From NCBI RefSeq assembly GCF_029227915.1, contig NC_079878.1, forward strand, positions 24,269,501 to 24,329,500: 60,000 bases of DNA, read 5' to 3'. This stretch comes from Hydractinia symbiolongicarpus (lineage: Eukaryota > Cnidaria > Hydrozoa > Anthoathecata > Hydractiniidae). Numbering within the stretch: the stretch's first letter is position 1; every line of letters begins with the position of its first letter. Below are positions 34,501-45,464 of this stretch, in pieces. Under the pieces are notes generated by a model. The model had not been told where the DNA came from. It was given only the letters and a program-made list of their open reading frames with translations, and did not search any database. A program made the position numbers and the translations under genes.

Positions 34501-34929
34501 TTTTTAAAGCAAGGCGAACAGAAAATAATTGTGTTAAAGATCAATCTTTATGAAAAATATATTCCCACTTTTGGTTGACATACCACCATAGTCGAACAAC
34601 GTTGCAGCATTGTTTCACCATGATGACGTTATAACATAAATACGTTTATATTTACAAAATTTGACAAACATGTCTATATGCATGATTCTTCTTTTCGGTG
34701 CAATTAATTGCAACTCTTTCTGTATGATAGTTGGGTCTTCAAAATATTTTAGTCATGATCTTTTCGCAAATTTTCGGACGTTTTCTATGGATAATACACG
34801 TATCTAAGAAGATACGAGTAACCAGCAGTATAAAGGTAAATCTGTTTAGCGAAAGAAAAAGATCGCAAAGTACCTGTAAAATAATAGGATTGTCACTAAC
34901 TAAAAGTACCATACCCTTTTTTTAATAGC

Positions 34930-35860
34930 AACACTGGTGAACGGGTTGAAGAAAAAAAAGATGTAACATTCCAGTACCGAGATTGAAGTGATTTTACATT
35001 AAAACATGTTTTAGAATATGGCATAACTGGCACTTTCACATTACATGGGAAAATTAGGTGGACACAAGAAGAACGTGGGATCCTTGTTGGACAAGGGAAA
35101 ATAAAAAAGTTTTTTCGAGACGGTATTATTGCCAGATGAATCTTTGCGTAATGCAATTACTGTTCGGTCACCGCTAATTGATATTCTAGAAGATGTCTCC
35201 TTGTCCTTTCAAATATGGAATGAAACTCTCCACCACTACTTCAACAAAAATAAAATAAATTACTGACATGATCGAGGTGGACTGTTTGAAAAAGATAACA
35301 CCGTTTCCAGGAGAGTCGCTAGTAAAAATGTTTGTCTTGCGTGCAAAAAATGAGAGTCACAAAATGAACAGATACGTTTAAAATTGTACTGTTGACACAA
35401 ATGGAATCAGAAACCAAACAAATTGTATCACACTGTATTAGTTTTCCCACAACTGGTAAACAAGCTTTCTCTAAATGTGCTTAGAGACCAATTGGAAGAC
35501 GAGTTTTTGTCAACTGACAGCTTTGACTTTACAGTTAACAAAACAAAAATCGCTTTATATCAAATAGCTCCTTTAAGAATTCTTCCCTAGACATCAAATG
35601 CCCATATTCCATATTCCATCAACGATTCTTCCCCGAATGACCCCGAAGACAAATTACTATTTTTGAAAGATGGCAAGATTAATCGTAATCACCAATATTA
35701 TACCCAGTGGTAACTAAAAATACAGACAACAAACTGTGAGAAATGTTTTTTTATGTTATGGACCAACCAAAGATTCTTATTAGATAAATTTTTTTACGAT
35801 GAGGACTTCTGTAGCAGCTTACTTTGTTTTTTACGAGAATTTTACGATATGTATTAAGAT
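34930..35860 (+). pseudogene. OB-fold (RPA-like) protein relic
   Basis: 34945-35130 encodes KDVTFQYRD, LKHVLEYGITGTFTLHGKI and LVGQGKIKKFFRDG. 35125-35250 in another frame gives LPDESLRNAITVRSPLIDIL and FQIWNETLHHYF. 35450-35860 continues NVLRDQLEDEFLSTDSF and DFCSSLLCFLREFYDMY. The beta-rich GKI...GxG..K..RDG pattern resembles repeated OB-fold proteins of invertebrate genomes that look like replication protein A. It would bind single-stranded DNA if so. Similar text at 45465-46560. A moderate guess. Frames change several times. Confidence 0.35.
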
Positions 35861-35908
35861 AATATATATTTACAATGTTTAAATGTGAGAGCTAACCAAC
35901 AGATCTTT

Positions 35909-37310
35909 TTAACACTGTTTTATGTATTTTTTTAGTAGAAGTTCTTCTTTAATTCGAAAACTTCTGTCTGCCATTACTTCATCACCATAATTCAACAGAT
36001 CAAATATGCCACTGTTTTGGCATATAAATAGATCAAAAGATTTTCCACCATAACACTTGACAGAAATGTAATGTAACCACTTGATGCAATTCCAACAAAA
36101 AGTCTGACTAAGTAACAGCTTGTACAAATAGGCTCTTTGATCTTTCTAACGTAGTGTAGGTTATATATGTCCATTAACAATTACAGTGTGTTCTTGATAT
36201 ATTGCATTCTTTAACTAGCTTTCGGCTCTATACTACAGCCATGACCACGTTTAACAATTACAATTCTGTTCTCTCTATATATATACAACTTCAAGGATCA
36301 TTAGGAAAAAACAAAAAACTATATAATAATCGTGAACGTGTGCGAAGGAAATTTATTTAAATAAATATAATGGAAAGCTCCTTACGTTCTTGTTATAAGG
36401 TGGCTTCTCTTTTTGAATCAAAGACTTACCTCATTATCATAAGCAGAAATTCAATTTAATAAGTTATCTTCTGTTGAACCTAGAAAAAGATCTAGTGGTT
36501 TTGGATGATTGTTTTTTGTAATGTTGTGGTATTGTACTTCTTCTACATATGGATTTATTAGTTCAAATATGGTGTAAAAAGCTCGAATAGATGTGATCTA
36601 TTTGTAAAAGTTCATTTTATTGCCAGCCTTTAATTTTTTCCATGACATATGTGATGTGTGAAGTTTCTCTCTTCTCAATTGCTTGTTTTCTGATTTTAAT
36701 TTAATATTACTTTGAGTGTTTCATTCTCTATTTTATTTGCACATTCTAGACAATTCCTGTCTTTACAATTATTCGTAAGGCAGTAGCTATGCTCAACAGA
36801 TGGTGGTGGAGGAGAAAAAATGTCGCTAGCATTGTATTAGGCATCCTGTGATGAATCTTCTAAGATTGGTTCCGGTATTGGTGATAGTGGAGGAAACTGA
36901 AATGGCGTGGAAGGTGCTTCTTTAATTTTTCGTTTCTTCGCAGGCACTGGGTTTCTAAACAACCGTCTTTTTGATATAACATCAGTTGGAGCAGATGGAT
37001 ATTCTACTTTCACAGTAGGATCAGAGTATTTTTCTGATGGAATCTTGTCTACAAAATTGTGAACCATCTTGATTTTTTTTCTTTTGATTAGCTAGATACA
37101 TCTTTCTCACTTATAAGGAATATCTTTTCTCTCCTGGAAAGCAAAATAAACGAAGAGGTGGCTCACAACCACAATCTTTCTGCAATATTCCTTTATGACG
37201 CTTTCTGTTAATAAATGATTATCCATCGCTGTCCATATTAAACTAGAACTCAGTCTCGTATGCGCAATATCCATAATGGCACATGTCCTGGCTGGACCGG
37301 TGTATACCAA
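35909..37310 (-). pseudogene. THAP-DDE transposase relic, second locus
   Basis: 37290-37130 gives CHYGYCAYETEF and CGCEPPLRLFCFPG, THAP-like Cys and loop text. 37067-36837 gives HNFVDKIPSEKYSDPT, the end of a THAP C2CH finger (the HF of CSxHF is degraded), then KRRLFRNPVPAKKRKIKEA and a Pro-rich linker. After a TAA at 36837 the frame continues ASDIFSPPPPSVEHSYC and KDRNCLECANKIENETLKVI. 36180-35909 has GIASSGYITF and, in the other frame, KCYGGKSFDLFICQNSG and YGDEVMADRSFRIKEELL, the second-Asp block of DDE_Tnp_4. The catalytic Glu block is missing, so it is truncated on the left. Probably the same superfamily as the transposase at 9826-11250. No YqaJ partner was seen here. Confidence 0.65.
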
Positions 37311-37796
37311 TCTACCAAGGGTATCAAGATTCCAGGTGGGTCACCTGTAAGACGAGGTCCACTAAGTGGTCAAGACGAGGCTCTGGAATCCTCTTTCACA
37401 GGAAATTTTTTAATCTGTGTAAGATCTGCGAGTAACTAATGAGATGACTGGGGTAATAATCAAGATAGCCATAGAAACGTCTCACACAAGGATAAGACCT
37501 GCCCTAGCAAAGTCGACCTGCTTCCTAATGTTTAAACTGCCACAAAAAAGAACACATGGGAGAAATTGTTGTTGAGGTCTTACGGAATGCTGCATTTTGT
37601 AGCAGCCCTGGAAGCGCAAAAGATTCAGAATACAAGAAACAGTGGACAGCTGTTTTAAAATATGATCTTCTAACTGGATAAATTTCAAATGAACAATGCG
37701 TTCAAAAGTGCGATTCACTCTTTGCTATTTCTGCTTCGAGTGTCGCAGCTTAAGATGTGCAAAATGGGCAAAGCCATTTGTTATCTCCACTTAAAG

Positions 37797-37912
37797 AAAA
37801 TAATTTACAAAGAGGTGGCAAGCCACCGCAATGATGAACTCAACCTGTTAGGTCTTTGGAAACAAGCTAGAGTTTGTACTCCTCTAGAGGATATGCCTCT
37901 AAAAGCACAATT
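37797..37912 (-). repeat. Repeat module copy 2, 3' terminal part of a USP element
   Basis: About 90 percent like 10258-10370 and 48039-48146, including the GGTGGC-AA-GCCACC hairpin. Shared text continues to about 38160 (GGGCAGGTAGGTTTCGACCC), again paralleled at 48240, so this is the 3' end of the relic whose USP lies at 38460-39150. Confidence 0.8.
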
Positions 37913-38167
37913 CTTTTTTACAAGGAATTAAAAAAATATAAAATAATAAAATAAAAAGGACACAACACATTTGAAAAGATGAACATAACTTTAACCAAGG
38001 GCAGGTAGGTTTCGACCCATATTTCTGAACCTAAGTACCCTGGATGTCTAGCTGGGTCACCTCAAAGAGGTCCGCGGACGGTCATCAGCAGAAACTAGAC
38101 ATCCCTATCTTCCTAAAATTAACTTTGACCACTTTCTGTTCAGCTGTGCTATTCTTTGTTTTTAACT

Positions 38168-38440
38168 CAGGTAATAAGTGGAGTCGTTACTCTCCAAAGA
38201 CAAGATCATGTGTGATCAAACCCCCCTGCTAATATTTTTTTTTATTTTTTTAGTTAGTTATTTTTTTTTAACTGGGGTAATAAGTGGAGTCGTCACTCTC
38301 CAAAGACAAGACCTAGTATGATCAAACCCCCTTGCTAACTTAATTTTTATTTGATTTTGTTTTATTTTTGACTGGGGTAATAAGTGGAGTCGTCACTCTC
38401 CAAAGACAAGACTGAGTGTAGTCAAGCCCCCTTGCTGACT
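38168..38440 (-). repeat. Three tandem units between the USP and its 3' end
   Basis: Units at 38168-38231, 38270-38338 and 38370-38440 share GTAATAAGTGGAGTCGTCAC followed by TCTCCAAAGACAAGA and CCCCCTTGCT, spaced about 102 bp. The same units recur in threes at 57930-58211 and singly at 48369, 48964 and 59655. Confidence 0.88.
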
Positions 38441-38459
38441 CATTCCGGTTAAAATATTC

Positions 38460-39150
38460 TTATCTCAGCTCTTTTAAAAAGAAAACATATGACTCGTGAC
38501 TGTTAATAAGGCGGTTATCAAAGAAAATTACTGCTCTATCGTTGCAATGTATCCACCTGTGTACCATTTGGTCGAAGGCTATGGTTGTGTAGTGACCATT
38601 GTTTAAGTTGCCGCAATGGTTGATAATAGCCCTTAATTGAAAATTTTTACGAAATTTCACTTCTCCATCTACGGTTAAAGGTATGGAAAGGGTACCGGGG
38701 TAAGCAGTAATACGAGAGGCAATTTTTGACACAAGGCCGTTGGCACTGGCAAAACGTTTTAGCTGTAAAATGAGATGGGAACTTTTTCAACTAGAGCAGT
38801 TTGATGAGCGTTGCAAACATGGCAGAAGTAGGCATTGGTGTCTGACAACTCCTCGCTTTCGAAGAAATTATCTAAGGAAGATTGTAACGTAGGGTGCAGA
38901 GAAAGTTGGATGCATGGTGCTATAACTTCTGAGGAGCTGGTAATATGACATGAATTGCAAGTGGTTGATGTCTTGATGCCAATACTAAAAAGACTTCCAA
39001 GAAATGGAAAGTCTAATGACAGACCAGGTAGGAGATATTCAAGAACTTCGGGGACGTCGTGCTGAGCAAAAATATTAAATGCACTTCCCTTCGCAGCTGA
39101 GATATGATGTTTCATAGCACGCACACGGTGGGCCAAAACGACCCGAAAAA
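38460..39150 (-). pseudogene. USP (C19) deubiquitinase relic, Cys box missing
   Basis: 39136-38762 covers the finger region: HDVPEVLEYLLPGL, TTCNSCHITSSSEV and YFCHVCNAHQTALVEKVP, two Cys pairs of a zinc ribbon. 38732-38460 covers the catalytic end: VKFRKNFQLRAIINHCGNLN, with NNGHYTTIAF (catalytic His), WIHCNDRAV and YVFFLKELR-stop. The Cys box that should lie upstream is absent, and the text begins exactly where the fragment at 44478-44897 stops, so copies are truncated at different points. It could not cleave ubiquitin. Minus-strand order USP, three tandem units, hairpin module is shared with other loci in this window, and one of them links this USP to an RLE LINE. Confidence 0.82.
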
Positions 39151-39651
39151 TGCTTAACTAAATCGTCCATCAAAATCGGCCCGGAAATTTCGAATCGGCA
39201 CATTTCTGTCCGCGTAATATGAAACGATTTGCAAGAAACTTTGAAGATCTGGTACTCATTTTACACGTATACGAGCGCGATAACATTTCTTGATTCAAAC
39301 AGAGGAAAGCACAAGCTTTTCGTTGAATATAAACACTTGATACTTCAGCGTCGGTAAGTCTTCTATTTCAGCAAGCTCTTTTATGGAGTTTTTTACTTTT
39401 TTCTGTTGGTAGGTCATAGAGATGGAGTATAGAATAATACCAGCTTCGCTTTTCCACTTCTAAGTCGATGTTTTCCTGAAACTACAGTAGTTGCACCAAC
39501 TTTCTGTTGTTTTAGATTTTTGTTTCTCCAAAATTATTCTCTCTAAATGAGCTAGCAATATCAGGGTATTTCACTCCTTGGTGCGTCACGGCAGCCATTT
39601 TTGTTGAACAGTTGTTGTCTCTTTTAGGTGTTATAAGACTTGTTATAAGAC

Positions 39652-40164
39652 TTGTTTCGAATGGAACGTGGTGATTTCAATTCCTATGTAGCCTTGGAAA
39701 AGAAAAGCATTTCTTACGTAGAAATAATAAACTTTCATCTTGACAATGTGCTTGCTAGCATTCGCCGCAAAATCAATGCAAGAGCAACTTTAAAAAGTCC
39801 TTTCAGAATTTCAGTATTGGAACGAATTCCGCCAGCTGTATTTTTGGTAGTACACAAAGCAATCAAAGACTACAAAACATTGTTTGGTCGTGTGATAGAG
39901 GTCAAAAGAGATAAGAAGAACATCATAAAAGAAATTAAAATTACCTTCGATCATCTTGGTTCGTTAAAATTTCATTTGAGTAAATTGTGCTCAGTTAGTG
40001 TGTCCGAAAATTTTCACAAAAATTTGAAGAATGGTGTGAGTGGTGATATTGTTGTCTCGGGTTCAAAATTAGCTGTTATGACGTACAAAGTTAGTACGAA
40101 AACAATGGTCATGGAAATAAGTTACAAAGTCACCAACAAGTATGGTAATGTATGTAGCTATTGA
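39652..40164 (+). CDS. Two-ORF family, copy B: ORF1, intact 170-residue protein
   Basis: Begins at or just inside 39652 (TCGAATGGAACGTGG; the ATG is at 39661, MERGDFNSYVALEKK) and ends NKYGNVCSY at TGA 40162-40164. Basic and free of Cys clusters, signal peptide or membrane segments. The order is helix-like (YVEIINFHLDNVLASIRRK), then beta-like (VFLVVHKAIKDYKTLFGRVI, IKITFDHLGSLKFHLS). No known domain is recognised. It stays open while neighbouring elements are broken, and its order is matched in copy A, so it is likely a real element protein. Guess: a nucleic-acid-binding accessory. ORF2 starts 46 bp downstream in the same orientation. Confidence 0.65.
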   Translation: MFRMERGDFNSYVALEKKSISYVEIINFHLDNVLASIRRKINARATLKSPFRISVLERIPPAVFLVVHKAIKDYKTLFGRVIEVKRDKKNIIKEIKITFDHLGSLKFHLSKLCSVSVSENFHKNLKNGVSGDIVVSGSKLAVMTYKVSTKTMVMEISYKVTNKYGNVCSY

Positions 40165-40210
40165 CTTTATTTTTTAATAATTTGGTTGTTTAATTTTGTT
40201 GTTCTATGAT

Positions 40211-42558
40211 ATGCCCCCAAAAGGTAAATCCAAAGCTGAACACGCCAAATTTTCGCAAATAGGGTAGTTTACCTCTAATTTGAAAAAAATAAAAACAATG
40301 GATTCAAAAATATTGACTCAACAAAGTTTAATAAAGTATAGGAGTTCGGAAATTTTAAAGCTTGAAAGTAAAGTTACTTTACTCAGTGATAAGATTGATG
40401 CTAAAAGACAGCAGTGCAACCGGAAGAGGAGTAGATTAATTGATATAGAAAATTCATTAGCTAATAAGAAAACTTTAGTTGATTCAGAACTACAGAAAAG
40501 AAGCTTTTCAATTAGCAAGGCTACTTCACTCAAAAGAAAACACAATCCATCCTGTAAAGAGGTGAACAGATCCGCTAAACATTGTCGTCGTCAGGAAACA
40601 ATAGATGTCTGTACAGCCATACATGGAGGCACTAAAGAAAATTCAGACCCAGTAATCTTTGGCACGCTTGTTTCGCTATGTGCAAAATTTCCTTCAAATG
40701 TAGTTGCAAAAGGTATCCTAGATTCTAAACCATCCGTTGTGAAATTAATTACTAATAACATTGTTAAAAATTGGAACAATGATTATTATAAATCTTCTGA
40801 AAATGTCTTGAGGTCACTCAGTGTCTATTATATAGCCATAACGTAATGGGAAAAGCGAAATATAGAGCCATCCGAAAAGCCAATAAAAACTCTTTGAATA
40901 GTAAAATGAAACTTGCAAATTATGTGCTATATCCACATCTTGCGTCAATAATCAATTCAATCGATATTGGAACCTTACATGAAGTTTATCCAACATTGTC
41001 AGATGAACCGGTAGCCGGAAATTATCGCTCTTGTGATGAATACATCTTGAGGCTAGCTAAGTTTTATCTCTTAGCAAATGAATGCCGGAAAGATAAATTA
41101 ATTGTGTTTGAGAATATGAAAAAAAAAGATCCAGATTCATTCTTGTTTGTTCTTGCCATTGGTGGTGATGGTGCCCCAATATGCGGTATGAGTTTCTTGG
41201 TTTCGTTTTTAAATGTCGGAAATCGGATTTGTAGTAGTTCTGAAAATTATTTGTTATTTGGTGCTGACGTGGAAGAGAGTTCATCGACTGTTCGGAAATT
41301 TGTTTTAAAAGTTATTGCAGATATAAAGTATTTGGAAAGTACTGTATTCACAATCAATGTCAATGATGTAGTCCACAAAGTAGAATTTTCACTGGGAGAA
41401 CTTCCCAACGACATGAAGATGTTAGCTTTTCTTGCTGGTGAACTCACAAATTCTTCATATTATTTTACCACATTTGGTACAGCTAATCAAGATAATGCAG
41501 CAAACATGAACTTTTCATATGGCGACCAGTGGAAACCATTTGATTATGAAAAAAGGATTGAAGATGTTAAAAAGATTGAAGTCAAGAAAAATGAAATTGA
41601 GAAGAAAAGTAAAGGAAACAGTCTCACGTACATATCCAAAACGTTGCAATCCAGACAAGAATTCGAACCACTTGTAGGACAGTATATTGACAGAGCGAAA
41701 GCTGAACCCCTGCATTTAAAAAACAATGTTGTAAAAGAGCATTTCATCAAAATATTTGCTCTCGTCTATCCTATCGGTTCATTTAAAATCTTTTCTGAAA
41801 TTCCATGTAATCAAACATTCCAGAAGTTTGTTGAATTTATTCGCTCTAAAATGAATTGTAATTTCCTTGCAAAGAAGATTACCACTTGGTTCAACGAGAA
41901 CAAAAAGAAAGATCAGTGTAGTTTCACTTATCGGTTTGGGGGTAAAGAAAGTGTGGCGTTTCTCAAGAATTTTCCAGAAATGTGTATGTCCGTACTACGA
42001 GAGGTTAAAAGTGATGAAATGAAGAAACGCCTGCATCAAAGTCATTTTCAATGCTGTTGTTTAAGAAATGTTATTTCCTACTCCGTTAGAGTGGAAAATT
42101 TCAATGGAAGTTTATTACAAGAATTGAAAGTACAGTGTGATTTAATATTCAAATTAGTTTGTTTCTACGATGTCAGTGTTTCTCCCAGTCTTTGGACACT
42201 TTGCAATGCTGTTCCAGTTCATGCCGAAAAAACTTGACATGCTTACAAATTTGGTCTTGGATGCAATAGCATGGAAGGTCGTGAGCAAAAGCATCAAATG
42301 ATCGCAAAGTATGCTAAGAACACAACTTTCAAATGTAGATGGCCCAGAATTTTTCGCCACGAATATATTCAATTGATACACTTGCGTGAAAAAGGCTACG
42401 ATAAAGTTACGTACAAACTCAGAGGTACACAATACACACCAGACGAAGACAGTGAAAGTTGCAAAAAATGTGCATTGAAATTTGTAGCTAGCGAAGCAAA
42501 GTGTAAGTTATGTGAAAGTTCATTCATGTCTAAAATCTATGAAGATTTGAAGTTGTAA
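40211..42558 (+). pseudogene. Two-ORF family, copy B: ORF2, near-complete DDE-like transposase
   Basis: ATG 40211 opens MPPKGKSKAEHAKF (stop at 40265, then open again). 40280-40846 is a coiled coil (ILKLESKVTLLSDKID) plus a basic region. The frame changes at a TATATA run near 40830, and 40846-42237 carries AIGGDGAPICGMSFLVSFLN, LPNDMKMLAFLAGELTNSS and PLHLKNNVVKEHF. A TGA at 42235-42237 interrupts the frame, which continues FGLGCNSMEGREQKHQM and ends in a zinc-ribbon-like CKKC...CKLC to TAA 42556-42558. The Asp residues of GGDGA and PNDMK and the Glu of MEGREQKH are conserved-looking and would suit a DDE core (inference). I know this signature from many uncharacterised cnidarian proteins, without an established name. 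Lesions are few, so this copy is young. Confidence 0.7.
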
Positions 42559-44470
42559 TTTTAGTTTTAGTTTTTTGTTTTGTTTTTTAGTTTTTATTGA
42601 TTCTAAGTACAGCTTCATTTTCATGTTGAGTGGATTTCTTTTGTACTTGGGGTACTTTCGCTATTGGGCAGGAAAAGAAAAGAAAAGAAAACCCCAAAGG
42701 TTCCTTGTCTTTAAAAAAATATAGTTAAAACGTATTTAATTTCGCTGGTATCAAATTTTGGTATTTATGACTTTGTGTATTTAACTTCACGAACTTTTTA
42801 TTTTGAATATTTCCGAAGGGTGATCAAATATTTCATGTCACAGTTTATGCACTATCTTCAAGAAGATAAATCGGATAAAAATAACCTCAGAGAGAATTTT
42901 TTCTAATTTTGCGATCTTCACGTTTTTGAAATATTTTTGTATATTTATTTTCACAAAATAATTCAACAATATCTAATTTTGTGAATCTTTTGCAAAAATA
43001 TGTACCACTGAATGAAAAATTTATATGCGCAAAATTTAATACATTTTAACTATGACAAAAGACCTTTATATACGGTTTTTCTTGTTTTTTGTGTGAGCGA
43101 ACTTTGGTCATTTTCGCAAACGTGTTCTATTTATTCCTTGATGTTATTCAATGTTATTCAGAAGAGTATTCATTTTTATGCATATGGTATTCAAGAGTAT
43201 TTGTTGTGATGCGGATTTTACCTCAAAATGTTTTAAAAAATTGCATCTCTTAGAAATTTATTCATGTTTTTACTGTTAAATATTTTTTTAGTACTGATCG
43301 TGGTTATATTTCATTGCGGGAATTTTTTTCTCGTATAGTTTTTTTAAATTCCTATTGTTATACTGTATGAACATAGATGGTTGAAAACGTTTTTGGATTA
43401 TATTTTGTCCGTCAGTAAAGGTAAAGCAATTTGACAGGCTAATAATCATTTTTAGTATTATACCTTGTGAGAAAAAATATTTTTTTAGATCTAAAGGAAA
43501 TAAAGTGTTTTTATAGTAGCCGAATTGCCACTGAGCCTAGGTGCAATGATCACGTTGAAATTTTCAGACCGCTGCAGCACTTTGACGTCCTCGATCGCAA
43601 AACGTATACTAAATACTGTGAAACAATGAGAATATCTTCGCATTGTTTATTTCTGAATGATATATCGCTTCACGTTTAAGAATTTTTGAGAAGTAACGGT
43701 ATATTTCTATATTTAGTTTCAAAACATTTGTTTATATATTTTAGAGGGATTAGTTTTATATTGTACAGTCAACGGTGAAACTTGATACTTTTCAAAATCC
43801 GAAAATATTTAACACTTGTTCGAGGATCTTGAGCTGAGGCGCCTTTCTTATTCAAATATCCGGAAATCCGAGTATATGGGGAAAAGTTTCATCCTTGACA
43901 ATACAAGCTAATATTCACAGCTAGGCTACTTTTTTTAAAAGTAAAGTTTTGATATGATGTGACGGCGGTGGTGCTAGCTAGGCTGCTATACCATATCCCA
44001 TTCTATGTTATGAAGAAGTTTTCACTCTTACTTTATGTTCCATTTATTTTTTCATTGTATAAGGTCTTGTATAACATTTTACTGTCATTATATCTCTTTA
44101 GCACAGCTATTTCCTATTGCTTTTTTTTCCAAATGCATTTATTCTCGCCATGCAAGGTTATTTTCCCTACTTCTACAACACAATATAGCTAAAAGCGGGT
44201 TTTCTTCATCTAATCTTCTTTTCGTGATATTGGTAAGCAAGAGCCATAAAATAATAGTAATATACCCATTTGTTATTTGCTAATCACATATTCTTGTTGT
44301 TTTCCTTTCTGCAGAGATCTTCAAAACACAAATCGCTCGGTCATTGAGCAGCCATATTTCTTTTTTGAATAATACTCCTCCGTGGGTTTTCTGCGCGCTT
44401 GTCCGCATTGAATATATATGTTCCGGGAGGGAGGGTGTTTTTACGGTATTACTTCATGTGACCTGTCATA
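42559..44470. other. AT-rich stretch without recognisable gene
   Basis: Contains a short AAAAG microsatellite near 42672-42695. Nothing coding-like was recognised on either strand. Frames such as 43012-43209, 43467-43679 and 43959-44283 lack motifs. It may include the 3' end of copy B. Confidence 0.45.
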
Positions 44471-44477
44471 AGGAAAG

Positions 44478-44897
44478 TCACGGGCCGGTAAAAATATCCG
44501 TGTTGAGCATTTTTATACGCAAAATGGCCCACCGTGGCAAAAAATGGGAGGGATCAACTGGACTTCTAGAAACAGCCAAACTTTGAAGAACACCTACAAA
44601 TGCTTCGCCTAACTTTGAGGTTGTTTTGCTGACAGACACGGCTTCTTTAACTTTTGGAAGGTTATAAAAACATTGTAAAATGGAGTTTGCATAACATGTG
44701 CTTCCCAAGTTTTTTAGACCGCTATTCCTAAAATCAGGGTTAGATGGCAATGCGACTGTTGTTTTGGAAGACCTTGTAGCAAGTTTTTCGGGTTTTTTGA
44801 TTTTACAAGATTTTGTGTGATTTGCGGAAGATTTCTCAGGGGTTTTTGATTTCTTACATCCCATATTTGTAACAGAAGAATTTTGAACTATTATCAT
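44478..44897 (-). pseudogene. USP (C19) deubiquitinase fragment with Cys box
   Basis: A basic leader (KKSKTPEKSSANHTKS) precedes GLKNLGSTCYANSILQCFYN, a textbook USP Cys box (catalytic Cys after GST), then KLGEAFVGVLQSLAVSRSP and SHFLPRWAILRIK. It ends where the relic at 38460-39150 begins (LAHRVRAMKHH). The His box is missing. The leader resembles the RLE-USP linker at 50031-49930. Cut off on the right by plus-strand LINE text from about 44910. Confidence 0.82.
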
Positions 44898-44911
44898 ATT
44901 TAGTTCTTTTT

Positions 44912-45345
44912 AAGTCACCGCATGTCATTCTTGGTGATTTCAATCTCAATTACTTAGATCAACCAGTCAATACTATCATTTCAATGATTGAGCCATGTGG
45001 CTACATGCAACTTGTACACGACCCAACTCATATATCTGGTGGTGTCATTGATCATGTCCATGTCATGAAACATTATTTTAGTAATATTTTGATCACGATG
45101 CTGTTTTGGTTTCCTTGTTGTGATTTCTGTGATATCCTTAATTTAATTTTTTTGGACTTCAGAATTCCAAATATTCACCTGACTATTTTATGGATTCTGA
45201 AATACTATTTGTACCAAACTTTATATTATCATTAAACAGTTGGGACATGCACACCTGGTGCAGAGTCACACTCACACACAAGATGGATCATGGAGCCTGT
45301 TCATGTACTTAACAGATTTTTTAATAACCATGTTCTCAAAGCTCC
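44912..45345 (+). pseudogene. APE-type LINE endonuclease fragment
   Basis: SPHVILGDFNLNYLD is the GDFN motif of AP-endonuclease-type LINE nucleases. DPTHISGGVIDHVHV and the following FPCCDF-like strand match the downstream SxIDHV and SDH regions. No reverse transcriptase follows. Clade unclear. Confidence 0.6.
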
Positions 45346-45464
45346 TCACATTGTACTATTCTGATGATACTGTGCATTTTCGTTACAACTCAATCTCATT
45401 TTAGGTCACTGGTTGTTTTCATTTTGTATATAATTTATTTGTTCTGCTTTTTCAGCTTCGCGTT

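Noticed and set aside
38168-38440. CRISPR-like array because of regularly spaced repeats
   Set aside because: Only three units, repeats longer and less exact than CRISPR, animal-type context, and identical units recur at other USP loci.
42271-42558. Separate small gene starting MEGREQKHQ
   Set aside because: The text upstream of its Met is in the same frame and aligned in copy A; it is the C-terminus of ORF2 after the TGA.
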